This document shows positions 52,647-63,492 of a stretch of 64,000 nt of DNA, one piece after another (positions within the stretch are counted from its first letter, which is position 1; each line of letters begins with the position of its first letter). Both the position numbers and the translations under genes were made by a program. The notes beneath the pieces are model-generated. The model was not told the origin of the DNA, did not search any database, and was given only the letters and a program-made list of their open reading frames with translations. Location: the NCBI GenBank assembly GCA_031290155.1, contig JAITOB010000008.1:78603-142602 (forward strand), written 5' to 3'. Origin of the DNA: Endomicrobium sp. Lineage in GTDB: Bacteria; Elusimicrobiota; Endomicrobiia; Endomicrobiales; Endomicrobiaceae.

Positions 52647-53705
52647 TTGAAAACCAAAATAAAATCTTTAGCAAAAAAAATTTTTGATAAAAAAAATAAA
52701 TCCGACAAGATTTTAGAAACAGATAAAATCAAATCTATATTATTCTTTAGAGATGATGATAAAATCGGAGATATGACGGTCTCAACTCTGCTTTTTAGGG
52801 AAATCAAAAAGAAATACTGCGACGTTAAAATTATAGTTCTTTGCGGTAAAAATAACAGAGAAATAATAAAGTACAATAATAATGTTGATGAAATATATGA
52901 GGTAGGAGGAAGTTTTTTTCAAGATATTTTGATTTTTAAAAAACTGGCAAAACCGCGTATAAATCTTGCCGTTGATTTCTATCAGTTTATGCCGCGTTTT
53001 AAACATTTGTTGATGCTGCGTCTTATTGCTCCGGAATTTCTTATAGGTTTTTATAAGCAGTCGTATAATATTTACGATTTCTCAATAGATGTGGATTTTT
53101 TTGACGTGCATATTTCAAAAAAATATGAATATTTGCTAAAAATTTTAAAAATTGAAAATCCTGATTTAAAATATGATATAGTTTTTACCTCTAAAGAAGA
53201 GAAAAAAGCTTTTAGTGCAGTAAAAAATGGATGCCGCAGAAAATATAGGTTAGTTTTAAATCCTTTTGCCGCAAGCAGACATAGAAGCTTCGATTACTGT
53301 AAACTCAAAGAATTAATCAGTCTTATAGAGAATAATCTTGACTGTTGCGTGTTTGTATTGTGTAATGCGAAGAATACAAAAAAGATAAAATCTTTGGCTA
53401 ATGATAGAACTTTTATAGTTTGTTTCAAATCCGTGTTAGAAACTGCGGCTTTAATAAAACAAGCTGATGTTGTGATTACCCCGGACACTTCTATAGTACA
53501 CATTTCTGCTGCATTTAATAAAAAAACAATAGCTTTATATTTGGATTATTCAAATACTTATGAAAAAATTAATTTAATTTGGGGTCCTAATAATCCAAAC
53601 GCCGTTCAGCTTTCTGTTAATACAAAAAATAATATTGTAAAGAATGATATAAAAAGTATAAGCAGTGACTTAGTAGTAAAAAAATTAAAAGAATTTTTAG
53701 GATAA
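52647..53705 (+). CDS. Glycosyltransferase family 9 (heptosyltransferase-like)
   Basis: ILFFRDDDKIGDMTVSTLLFREIKKKYCDVKIIVLCGKNNREII; ALIKQADVVITPDTSIVHISAAFNKKTIALY; predicted TTG start. Confidence 0.85.
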   Translation: MKTKIKSLAKKIFDKKNKSDKILETDKIKSILFFRDDDKIGDMTVSTLLFREIKKKYCDVKIIVLCGKNNREIIKYNNNVDEIYEVGGSFFQDILIFKKLAKPRINLAVDFYQFMPRFKHLLMLRLIAPEFLIGFYKQSYNIYDFSIDVDFFDVHISKKYEYLLKILKIENPDLKYDIVFTSKEEKKAFSAVKNGCRRKYRLVLNPFAASRHRSFDYCKLKELISLIENNLDCCVFVLCNAKNTKKIKSLANDRTFIVCFKSVLETAALIKQADVVITPDTSIVHISAAFNKKTIALYLDYSNTYEKINLIWGPNNPNAVQLSVNTKNNIVKNDIKSISSDLVVKKLKEFLG

Positions 53706-54130
53706 AATTAAAAAGAAAATATTTTTATTTAAATAGATTATATTATGCCGATTATGCTTTAGGAAAATTTCTTAAAAAAGCCCAAAATGAAAAATGGTTT
53801 GATCAAGCCATTTTTATAATGTGCACCGATCATCAAGCTTATGGCATGGCGGAATTAATGGAACTTTTGAAGAGACAATAGGATAAAAATATTTTAAAAT
53901 ACCGTCAATAATTTATTGTCAAAAACCGTTTAAACCTACAATAAGCAATATGCTTGGTTCTCAGACTGATATTTTGCCGACTGTAATAGATATTAGATAT
54001 TCTTAATATAAAACATCCTATTCCTCGTTAGGGAAAAGTTTGTTCTCAAAAAGTAAAAACAGCCTTGCTTTTTTATCTTATGAAGGCGAGCAAGTGTACA
54101 TTATAAACAATGACAAAATTGTTGTATAGG
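53705..54130 (+). pseudogene. Sulfatase/LTA-synthase C-terminal remnant
   Basis: RLYYADYALGKFLKKAQNEKWFDQAIFIMCTDHQAYGM, GSQTDILPTVIDI across frames. Confidence 0.7.
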
Positions 54131-54293
54131 ACCGGGGTAACAGACAGCGTTAGAACCGATATTGAAAAAATAATGTACGGTTTTGTTTTGCAATAGAAAA
54201 AACAATTTACAACCTAATTACAAAAGATATGACATAAAAAGTCTAAATTAAAAAAATAAAGTATATATATTCATATAACCATGCTGCAAATAT

Positions 54294-54321
54294 TTGACCA
54301 TCGATAAATATTTGATATAAT
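54294..54321 (+). promoter_or_regulatory. Predicted sigma70-type promoter (TTGACC-N16-TATAAT)
   Basis: TTGACC 54294-54299, TATAAT 54316-54321 upstream of the decayed surface-protein gene. Confidence 0.5.
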
Positions 54322-54329
54322 AGCGAGGC

Positions 54330-56465
54330 ATGAAAAATGATAATGTTGATACTATGAATTTTATATGCAACAGTTTTCGGCGGTATAATTTATGCCGAAT
54401 ACATTTCATCTTATGGACCTAATGCAGTTTCAATCTATCAAAGATTCAATGACGGCGTTTTTTTGTGAATAATGGATTTTTGCGACTATGGTTCTATTCT
54501 TGCGCTTGGCAGCAAAACTATATCAACAAGCAGCAGAGATAATTGTCCTGAGTGATAAATGATTATTTCCAAGAATTTGACTATGAACCATCAGTTGATA
54601 TGCATGTTCTAAAACCGCTGCACTGCCAAAATAATTTCTCAATATGCGGAGAAAAGGCTGTTTTTAGTATAGAGTATAACAATTCTTATCATAGTCTTCA
54701 AATGAGTATTGTCCTAAGTTTCTTTTAACGTTGCCTGACGGGTCAACGTCAGCTTTCTCAATGCAACAAGACGTGCTCGGTTGTGTTACTTATGCTTTAT
54801 CTTTAGATAAGGGAGAATATAAATATATTGTTGAAAATGAATATTGTCCGCAAAAAAATTATGAAATATCTGTAATGTTGGTATGTTACTACAAAACCTT
54901 ATAATTTTGTTAGTAAATACTCGGTTTCAGATGTTGAAATTTCCCCTGATAATATTATTTTTATGAGATGTAAGCAGTGATGAAACGGATGACTCATTAT
55001 ATTACGAATTATATCTAGGTACTAGCTCGACGGAGTCAAATTTATGTAAATTTAATGAGTGTCCGAAAGTTAATTCATCGTCGTTTACCGTTTAAATCTT
55101 GCTCACAAAAGCTCTTATTATTGGTATATGATTGTAAAAAATAAATTTGGGGATTATATTAGAACTAATTTATATTCTTTTAAGACTGGAGGAATGATAA
55201 AAAGTTTTATAATACTTCAAATCCTTTTAGTCCTGCAAAAGGCATTAAAACTGATTTTGTTTTTCCTATGCATAATGACGGAACTGCTCAAATAACTGTT
55301 TACTCTGAGCATGGCGGTACAGTGTGGGAGTCAGAATCTTTTTCAAAGAATAATCCGCAAACTATAAGATATGACGAAAAGATAATCCCGAACAAATACT
55401 TTATAATGGCACATATCTGGCAAGATTGACAAAACAATACTCAGATAAAACGGAAATAGAAAATTGCAGAATTCTTATAATAAAATAGCGGTACGGTAGT
55501 ATTAATATCTTTGATACTTATTGTTACTAGTACTCGAGTTTCTTACAGTGCTTCGGGAAGAAGAAAACATTTTTTATCGCATGGTCCAAGCGTAGCGTCA
55601 TTTGGAGCTGGAGAAACTGTTTTTTGCGGCTTATAACGCCGTCAGTTATTCAATACAATCCATCGCTTATGGCGCTTTTTTCTGGAAATGCCTTAAATCT
55701 ATCCAGATTTAATTTGTTTAAAGGAAGTTCTTATAATTCAGGTTCAGCGGTTGTTGAACTTTGGGAAAAATTCTTTATTGGTATTTCTGCTGCAAATTTA
55801 TCAAGCGGAAATATAGAAATTAGAGAAGGTATATATGTTTGGGGAAAGTTATTTCCGTAAATACTTGGGACTGCGTTCTGTCTGCCGCAGGATTTGTTGA
55901 TTCTTTAGATATTGCCTACGGATTAAATGTTAAATATTTATATTATAAAAGAAATGGTGCATATATTTTTGACACTGGATTTTTTAAAAATATTGATGTC
56001 GGCGATATTGTAAAAATAAAGCTGGGAATATCAGTGCAAAATTTTATTTCTGTCAAAATAAAAATTGACAATTTTCCAGATGAAATACTCGTTATTTACA
56101 GATTAAGTTCTGCTTTTATTTTACTGTTATATTAAGATTTTAAACAAAGGATACAATTAATATTTACGCCGATTTAAAATATGAAGATAATTTTACAGAT
56201 TTTTGCGTTGGTATGGAATATTTAATTACAGACAAATATGCTTTACGCGCGGGCTATTATCCCCAGTATTTTACTTGCGGTTTAGGAATAGATTTTTACT
56301 CATTTACAATAGATTATGCTGCAGATTTTAGTAAAATAGATATAATTAACAGATTGAGGCTTACTTACAGGTGGAAGTTTGTAAAGTCTTATGAACTTAT
56401 AAAAGAATCTGAAAATGCTTTAAATAAACAGATGATAGATTTAAAAAATGCAGAAAAAGTTTAAA
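54330..56465 (+). pseudogene. Decayed exported protein(s): Fn3/FlgD-Ig-like region then PorV/UPF0164-like outer-membrane region
   Basis: TDFVFPMHNDGTAQITVYSEHGGTVWE (FlgD-Ig-like), ITPSVIQYNPSLMALF.., LNVKYLYYKRNGAYIFDTGFF, MEYLITDKYALRAGYYPQYFTCGLGIDFYSFTIDYA; many frameshifts. Confidence 0.5.
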
Positions 56466-57208
56466 ACAGCGAGAGATTATATAAAAAAAGAGTATTTAAA
56501 AGCTACTGATATGCTTTCTAATATAAATATTATTAGGTTATGATTCTTCGCACCATTTATATAAAGAAATTGTTAATATGATGAAAAAAACGATAAATAA
56601 TAATGATGGATTAGATTTTGCTAAGATAACTTATGCAAGAGCTTATGTCGCTTATTGTAATGCAAACTATAAAGAAGCTCTGAACGAGTGGCTAAAATAT
56701 GTTAGTTTTAAAGGTGAAACGGAAGAAGTAAAGGAATATATACAAAAAATAAATACAGCTGTTAAGCTTGAAAAACTTGAGAAAAAAGAGAAAGAATTTG
56801 ATGAACAAACCGAGAAAATATTAGCGGACGGAATTGAAAAATATAATTTTAGGAAATGGGTATTATGTATAAAAAGAATAGAAGAACTTGAAAATTTTGC
56901 AAGCGAAAATAAGTTTCCAAAAGCTGTAAAATATTATGCCAAAGCAAAAGAATATATTGGCGAAGCTGTATCTGAACTTTCAAAGTTGGTATCGTATAAG
57001 AAAAATGCAGATATTCAGTCTGAAGGACTTCAGGAAAAGCTTGAATATAATGAATTATTGCCGACAAAAATATACAAAACTTGTTTTATATGCGCAAGGG
57101 AAGCATTATGAAGCCGAGCGTGCGTGGGAACTTGCATTAAGACTTAATCCTAACCATCAAAAAGCAATAATTGCTCTGGAAAAAATCAAAAATTCTGCGT
57201 CAAATTGA
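56450..57208 (+). pseudogene. TPR-like periplasmic protein, frameshifted near the C-terminus
   Basis: ITYARAYVAYCNANYKEALNEWLKYVSF; then YAQGKHYEAERAWELALRLNPNHQKAIIALEKIK in another frame. Confidence 0.5.
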
Positions 57209-57334
57209 TGTATATCGCCCTGCAGTATAAAATTAGTTTGTTTTTTGTGTTTTTAAAGCCGGTATATATTCAAAATTTTTTGTAAATAATATTTACTATA
57301 GTAATTATAGACGTATAAAAATCAAGGGATTTAT

Positions 57335-58186
57335 ATGAATTTCCAGGAAATGATTATGGCATTATATAAGTTTTGGTCAAAAAAAGGATGCCTTATATTA
57401 CAATCTTATGATTTAGAAAAAGGAGCTGGAACATTTAATCCTGCAACATTTTTGCGTTCTTTAGGACCTGCCCCATGGAATGCGGCTTATATTGAGCCTT
57501 CCAGAAGACCTTCCGATGGACGTTACGGCGCTAATCCTAACAGATTGCAGCGTTACTATCAGTTTCAAGTTATTATGAAACCTGCTCCTAAAAATATACA
57601 GCAAATTTATTTAGATAGTTTGAAATCTGTAGGTCTTGACCCTAAAAAACACGATATAAGATTTGTTGAAGATGATTGGGAATCTCCAACGCTTGGTGCA
57701 TGGGGACTCGGCTGGGAAGTTTGGATTGACGGTATGGAGGCAACACAATTTACATATTTTCAACAAATAGGCGGTATTAGCTTAAATCCGATTTCGGTTG
57801 AAATTACATACGGTACTGAAAGGTTTGCAATGTATGTCCAAAAAAAGAATAATGTTTACGATTTAAAATGGAATGATAATATAACTTATGGAGATGTGCA
57901 TCTTGAAGATGAAAATCAATGGTCATTTTATAATTTTGAAAAAGCTGATATAGATATGTTAAAGAGGCATTTTAACGATTGGGAAAAAGAAGCGAATAGA
58001 CTCACAAAAGAAAAATTTTCGCTTCCGGCTTATGATGCCGTAATGAAATGCTCCCATTTATTTAATATTCTTGATGCAAGAAGAGCTATTTCGGTTTCTG
58101 AAAGAGTTGATTATGTTCTAAGAGTGCGTATGCTTGCTAAAACCGTAGCTGAAGAATATTTAAGAACTATAGGATCCGGCAAATGA
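57335..58186 (+). CDS. glyQ: Glycyl-tRNA synthetase alpha subunit
   Basis: [73 protein letters not shown]. Confidence 0.97.
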   Translation: MNFQEMIMALYKFWSKKGCLILQSYDLEKGAGTFNPATFLRSLGPAPWNAAYIEPSRRPSDGRYGANPNRLQRYYQFQVIMKPAPKNIQQIYLDSLKSVGLDPKKHDIRFVEDDWESPTLGAWGLGWEVWIDGMEATQFTYFQQIGGISLNPISVEITYGTERFAMYVQKKNNVYDLKWNDNITYGDVHLEDENQWSFYNFEKADIDMLKRHFNDWEKEANRLTKEKFSLPAYDAVMKCSHLFNILDARRAISVSERVDYVLRVRMLAKTVAEEYLRTIGSGK

Positions 58187-60294
58187 TTGGGGAAAATACA
58201 AAAAATGCTTTGCTTGAAATAGGTACTGAAGAATTGCCTTCTTTGTATATTGAGCCTGCATTGAGACAGATTGAAGATTTTGCTTCAAAAACTTTTAATG
58301 TTTTTGGTTTAAAATACAGTTTACTGAAAACTTATGCTACTCCCGCAAGACTTGTCCTTATAGTTGGCGGTCTTGCACGAAAAAGCGATGATATAACTGA
58401 AGAATTGTTAGGACCTCCGTTTAAAACTGCTGAAAATAAGCAAGAAAATCGCTTGAAAGCATTGGCAGGGTTTGCTGCAAAGCACGGCGCAGATCCTAAA
58501 GAACTTATTGTAAAAACAACTGAAAGAGGCGAATATTTTTCTTTTATAAAAAAAATTAAGGGTGAAAAAACTGAAAAACTTCTTGTTAATATATTCCCTG
58601 ATATAATAAAGAACATATCATTCCCAAAAACTATGTTTTGGGAAGAAAGCGGCTTTAAATTTGCAAGACCTATAAGAAACATAATCGCACTTTACGGTGA
58701 AAAGGTGATTAAGTTTAAAGTTGCGGATGTAATTTCTTCAAACTTTACCATAGGACTTCATACGTATGACAAAAATAAAATAAAAATAGATTCCCCTGAA
58801 AATTATCTTTTAATAATGAAAAACAAGTCGGTTATTGTCGACCAGAAAGAAAGACGTAAGACAATAAAACAATCAATACAATCCGTTTCTGAAAATACCG
58901 GCAGTGCGGTTTTTGACGAGAATCTAATTGACGATATAAATTATCTTGTTGAATATCCGTCAGCTGTACTTTGTAATTTTGACAAAAAATATCTGGATTT
59001 ACCTCAAGAAATACTTACTGTATGTATGAAAAAAAATCAAAAATATTTTGTATTGTATAATAAAGAAAATAAAATTTTAAATTATTTTATAAGTGTTAAA
59101 AATGGAGTTTCACAATACCAGCATATTGCAAAAGAAGGGTACGAAAAGGTTGTTGCCTCAAGACTTGCAGACGCTGAATTCTTTTATAATAATGATTTAA
59201 GGAAAGGGCTTTATTCAAATATAGAAAAATTGAAAGGAATTACTTTCCATAAAGAAGCCGGAACAATTTATGAAAAATTAGAGCGCGTTAAACAAATAGC
59301 AGCACTTTTTAACAAAAAGTTTGATATGAATATAGATAATGAAACGCTTAAAAAAGCGGTAATGCTGTCAAAAGCCGATTTGGTCAGTGAAGTCGTTTTT
59401 GAATATCCGGAACTACAAGGCGTAATGGGAAAAATTTATGCGCTTAAACTAAATGAAAGCGAAGATGTTGCCCTGTCAATAGAACAGCATTACTGGCCGT
59501 TGAGTGCCTCAGGACAGCTTCCTTCAAATAAAACAGCACTTTTAATCTCTTTGGCTGATAAAATAGACACTTTGGCGGCAGACTTTTCAATAGGACTTGA
59601 ACCTTCAGGTTCAGCAGACCCCTATGGTTTAAGAAGAACAGGCATAGGTTTCATTAGAATGGTAAAAGAAAAGCTGCCTGATCAAGATTTAGAATATGTT
59701 ATAGAAAAAGTTTTCAGCTTTTTGCCTGACAATGTGAAAAATAATTCTAAATCAAAAAATGCTTATGAAAGGCTTTTAAAATTTTTATGGCAGAGAATAG
59801 AAAATATTTTTGAATCCGAAGGTTATAATTCTGATGAAATAAAAGCTGTTGTAAACGCATCAAAAAAAAATAAGTTTAAATCTCTAGGTACTTTGCAGCC
59901 GAAACTTAATGCGCTGAGATATGCCAGAGAAAAAGGTGATTTTCTACCTATTGCGGCGGTATTTAAAAGAATAACTAATATTGTAAATCAGGCAAAAAAA
60001 CAGAATATGGATATACCTCAAGCGGTAAATGAAGAATTGCTTATTGAGGAAACCGAAAAAAATCTTTATGCTGTTTCTAAAAAAATAAAAATAGAAGTTG
60101 AAAATTGCATATCAAAAAATCTACATGAAAAGATTTTTGACAAAGTATTAGAGATAAAACCGTTAATTGATGATTTTTTTGAAAAAATTATGGTGATGGC
60201 AGAAGACGAATCAATAAAGCAAAACAGAATCTCTATTTTAAAATATATAAAAAATATATTTGTCGGATTTATAGATTTTTCATCTCTGCAGTAA
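58183..60294 (+). CDS. glyS: Glycyl-tRNA synthetase beta subunit
   Basis: [82 protein letters not shown]. Confidence 0.96.
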   Translation: MIGENTKNALLEIGTEELPSLYIEPALRQIEDFASKTFNVFGLKYSLLKTYATPARLVLIVGGLARKSDDITEELLGPPFKTAENKQENRLKALAGFAAKHGADPKELIVKTTERGEYFSFIKKIKGEKTEKLLVNIFPDIIKNISFPKTMFWEESGFKFARPIRNIIALYGEKVIKFKVADVISSNFTIGLHTYDKNKIKIDSPENYLLIMKNKSVIVDQKERRKTIKQSIQSVSENTGSAVFDENLIDDINYLVEYPSAVLCNFDKKYLDLPQEILTVCMKKNQKYFVLYNKENKILNYFISVKNGVSQYQHIAKEGYEKVVASRLADAEFFYNNDLRKGLYSNIEKLKGITFHKEAGTIYEKLERVKQIAALFNKKFDMNIDNETLKKAVMLSKADLVSEVVFEYPELQGVMGKIYALKLNESEDVALSIEQHYWPLSASGQLPSNKTALLISLADKIDTLAADFSIGLEPSGSADPYGLRRTGIGFIRMVKEKLPDQDLEYVIEKVFSFLPDNVKNNSKSKNAYERLLKFLWQRIENIFESEGYNSDEIKAVVNASKKNKFKSLGTLQPKLNALRYAREKGDFLPIAAVFKRITNIVNQAKKQNMDIPQAVNEELLIEETEKNLYAVSKKIKIEVENCISKNLHEKIFDKVLEIKPLIDDFFEKIMVMAEDESIKQNRISILKYIKNIFVGFIDFSSLQ

Positions 60295-60461
60295 TAAACT
60301 CTTACATTTTGCAAATCTTTTGATTTTTATAAATGTCAATCAATTTATAGCAGTTGTTGCATATGTTGGTTGAATAAATTAAGTACGAATTAAATCATTA
60401 ATAATAAAGTCTGGCAGTTAATATATTAAAAAAATTTAAAAAAGCGGGAAAGCAATATATA

Positions 60462-60490
60462 TTGCAAAATAGAACTTTTTTTGATAAAAT
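60462..60490 (+). promoter_or_regulatory. Predicted promoter for rpsB operon (TTGCAA-N17-TAAAAT)
   Basis: TTGCAA 60462-60467, TAAAAT 60485-60490, about 140 nt upstream of the rpsB ATG. Confidence 0.5.
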
Positions 60491-60635
60491 GGTCAACGTT
60501 TAGATTTGCCAATGGTCCCTAAACTAAATTAAGGGTTTGGATATTGAAAATTGTGGAAGTCCTGAAGATGGAAATTAGCCATCTGAGATGAGAACTGTGT
60601 AATGAACGTAGTAAAAAACCAAAGGAGAGAAGTAT

Positions 60636-61376
60636 ATGGCAAACATAACAATGAAAGCTTTATTGGAAGCCGGAGTCCATTTTGGACACCAAACTAGAAG
60701 ATGGAATCCGAAGATGGCTAATTTCATTTTTGGAACAAGAAATAAAATTCACATCATTGATCTTCAAAAAACCCTCAAAGAATTGAAAAAAAATTATAAA
60801 ATTGTAAAAGATTTTGTAGCGGAAGGGAAAGATATAATATTTGTAGGAACAAAAAAACAAGCGCAGCGGCCTATAAAAGAAGAAGCATTGCGTTGTGGCG
60901 CATATTTTGTTTCTGAAAGATGGCTTGGCGGGACGCTTACAAATTTTGAAACGTTGAAGAAGTCAATTGCTAGATACGGAGAAATACAAAAAATGAAAGA
61001 AGATGGGGTTTTTAAACTTCTTTCAAAAAAAGAACAGTCTCAGATTGAAAAAGAGAGAACAAGACTAGAAAAATCTTTAGAAGGTCTTAAAAACATGTCA
61101 AGCATTCCTGGCATTATGTTTGTCGTAGATCCCCATGAAGAAGCGACTGCTATCTTGGAAGCAAGGAAACTTAATATTCCGATTGTCGCAGTTTGCGATA
61201 CAAACTGTGATCCAGATTTGGTTGATTATCCTATTCCCGGCAATGATGACGCTATAAGAGCTGTAAAACTATTTTGTTCTATTGTTGCAGACGCTGTTTT
61301 AGAAGGCAAAGGTATTATAGAAAAACGAGAATCGGAAATAAAAGAAGCTGATGGCGGCGAAGGAGAAGTAAAATAA
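60636..61376 (+). CDS. rpsB: 30S ribosomal protein S2
   Basis: [46 protein letters not shown]. Confidence 0.97.
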   Translation: MANITMKALLEAGVHFGHQTRRWNPKMANFIFGTRNKIHIIDLQKTLKELKKNYKIVKDFVAEGKDIIFVGTKKQAQRPIKEEALRCGAYFVSERWLGGTLTNFETLKKSIARYGEIQKMKEDGVFKLLSKKEQSQIEKERTRLEKSLEGLKNMSSIPGIMFVVDPHEEATAILEARKLNIPIVAVCDTNCDPDLVDYPIPGNDDAIRAVKLFCSIVADAVLEGKGIIEKRESEIKEADGGEGEVK

Positions 61377-61975
61377 TGTCAACAGAACTTATAACTAAAT
61401 TAAGAGAAATGACAGGTGCGGGGATAATAGACTGCAGAAATGCATTAAAAGAATCTAATAACGATATAAATAAAGCCTGCCAGTGGCTTAGAGAAAAAGG
61501 AATGGCAACAGCCGTTAAAAAAGCAGGCAGATCAGTAAAGCAAGGTCTCGTATGTTCATATATACATTACAACGGAACTCTTGGCGTTTTGGTTGAAGTC
61601 AATTGTGAAACTGATTTTGTTGCAAAAACCGAAGATTTTAAAAATTTAGTTAAAGAAATTGCAATGCAGATTGCTGCAGTTGCTCCAACTTATGTTTCAC
61701 GCGAGCAGATTTCCATAAGCGTTATTGAAGCTGAAAGAGAAATTTATAAAGCTCAGCTTAAAGAAGAAGGAAAGCCTGAAAAAGTGTGGGATAAAATTAT
61801 TGCAGGCAAACTTGAAAAATTTTACAGTCAGATATGTTTATACGACCAAAATTATATAAGAGATACGGCATCCAAAGAAACAATAAAAGATTTAGTAACA
61901 AATGCTATTGCGAAAATAGGTGAAAATATAGTAATAAAAAGATTTGCAAGATTTAAAATAGGGGAAGAACAATAA
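61376..61975 (+). CDS. tsf: Elongation factor Ts
   Basis: LITKLREMTGAGIIDCRNALKESNNDINKACQWLREKGMATAVKKAGR, EVNCETDFVAKTEDF. Confidence 0.96.
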   Translation: MSTELITKLREMTGAGIIDCRNALKESNNDINKACQWLREKGMATAVKKAGRSVKQGLVCSYIHYNGTLGVLVEVNCETDFVAKTEDFKNLVKEIAMQIAAVAPTYVSREQISISVIEAEREIYKAQLKEEGKPEKVWDKIIAGKLEKFYSQICLYDQNYIRDTASKETIKDLVTNAIAKIGENIVIKRFARFKIGEEQ

Positions 61976-62670
61976 TGCCGATAAAGAGGGTACTTTTAAA
62001 ACTTTCAGGAGAAACTTTTTCTGATAGCTCCTCTTCAATAAGTAAGAATAGTCTTGCAAGAATTGTAAATGAAATTAAATCTGCTGTTAGCAGCAAAGTG
62101 CAGCTTGCAATTGTGATTGGCGCAGGTAACATTTGGCGAGGCACAGACAAGTTTATAGAAAGAGTTACTGCGGATAAAATGGGGATGTTGGCAACAGTTA
62201 TGAATTCTCTTGCTTTAAGCGACGCTTTGGAAAAAGCAGGTATAAAATCAAGTGTATTTTCAGCAAATGGTATAAGCGGTTTTGCTGAAAACTTTAATGG
62301 GGAAAAGGTTATCAGATGTATTGAGAAAGGCAACATAGTTATTTTTGCAGGTGGAACCGGGAATCCTTTTTTCACAACGGATACTGCTGCAGCTTTAAGA
62401 GCCGCAGAAATAAAAGCCGATATGCTTTTAAAAGCTACGCAAGTTGATGGCGTTTATGATGCGGATCCTAAAAAAAACAAATATGCAGTTAAGTTCGATT
62501 CTTTAACTTTTAAAGAAGCTTTAGATAGGCATTTAAAAATAATGGATATCCACGCTTTTTCATTGTGTATGCAGACAAATATACCAATTACCGTATTTGA
62601 TTTTTACAAAGACGGTAATTTAAAGAAAGTTTTAAATGACGAGAAAATAGGTACACTAGTGGAGGCATGA
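61975..62670 (+). CDS. pyrH: UMP kinase
   Basis: KRVLLKLSGETFS, QLAIVIGAGNIWRG, DKMGMLATVMNSLALSDALEKAG, IFAGGTGNPFFTTDTAAALRA. Confidence 0.96.
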   Translation: MPIKRVLLKLSGETFSDSSSSISKNSLARIVNEIKSAVSSKVQLAIVIGAGNIWRGTDKFIERVTADKMGMLATVMNSLALSDALEKAGIKSSVFSANGISGFAENFNGEKVIRCIEKGNIVIFAGGTGNPFFTTDTAAALRAAEIKADMLLKATQVDGVYDADPKKNKYAVKFDSLTFKEALDRHLKIMDIHAFSLCMQTNIPITVFDFYKDGNLKKVLNDEKIGTLVEA

Positions 62671-62671
62671 A

Positions 62672-63232
62672 ATGCAAGCGCGGGGTTTTTTTGCTGTAGC
62701 AGAAGAGACCATGAAAAAAACGATAGATAGATTAAGAAGCGAATTGACTTCTATAAGAACCGGCAGAGCAAACAATTCCATAATTGAAAATATAAAAGTT
62801 GAAAGCTATGGCTCAATTATGCCTATAAATCAGATTGCAGGGATAAGTATTCCCGATGCAAAAACAATAGAAATAAGACCTTGGGATATTTCTCAAATAG
62901 GAGCAATAGAAAAAGCAATACTTAAAGCGGATATAAGATTAACGCCTATAAATGACGGAAAACTTATACGTATTTTTGTACCTCCTCTTACGGAAGAGAG
63001 AAGAAAGGATATAGCCAAATCCATAAGCAGAATGGCGGAAGAGTTTAAGGTTGCTGTAAGAAATGAAAGAAGAGTTTTAGTTGAAAATATTAAAAAACTT
63101 GAAAAAAATAAAATTATAACTGAGGACGATAAAAAGAAGTTTGAGATAGAAGCCCAGAAAATTACAGATACATATATAAAAAAAATAGATGAAAGTATTG
63201 TCGTTAAAGAGCGGGAAGTTATGCAAATATAA
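62672..63232 (+). CDS. frr: Ribosome recycling factor
   Basis: RLRSELTSIRTGRANNSIIENIKVESYGSIMPINQIAGISIPDAKTIEIRPWD. Confidence 0.96.
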   Translation: MQARGFFAVAEETMKKTIDRLRSELTSIRTGRANNSIIENIKVESYGSIMPINQIAGISIPDAKTIEIRPWDISQIGAIEKAILKADIRLTPINDGKLIRIFVPPLTEERRKDIAKSISRMAEEFKVAVRNERRVLVENIKKLEKNKIITEDDKKKFEIEAQKITDTYIKKIDESIVVKEREVMQI

Positions 63233-63308
63233 TATAAAGTTTGTTATTTTGATGTTAATTAAATTTGTGGTTTGTTGTATAAAAGCTAAAGAAAGGAGGA
63301 ATATATAA

Positions 63309-63482
63309 ATGGTTTATCAGATTGATAAAAGTGTATGCGTAGGATGCGGAGCATGCGCTGGAAATTGTCCTGTTTCGGCTATTGAGCAAAAAGAAGATAG
63401 ATATGAGATTAATCCTGATATATGCGTAGGATGCGGAGCATGCGAGTCAACTTGTCCGGTAAGCGCAATTTCTCGGAAGTAA
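63309..63482 (+). CDS. Small 2[4Fe-4S] ferredoxin (57 aa; not in supplied ORF track)
   Basis: Own translation: MVYQIDKSVCVGCGACAGNCPVSAIEQKEDRYEINPDICVGCGACESTCPVSAISRK; RBS aaaggagg upstream. Confidence 0.93.
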   Translation: MVYQIDKSVCVGCGACAGNCPVSAIEQKEDRYEINPDICVGCGACESTCPVSAISRK

Positions 63483-63492
63483 GAGAAAGTTT

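Noticed and set aside
57293-57304. 12-bp palindrome TTACTATAGTAA upstream of glyQ
   Set aside because: Short AT-rich palindrome, expected by chance in such sequence; no supporting context for an operator.
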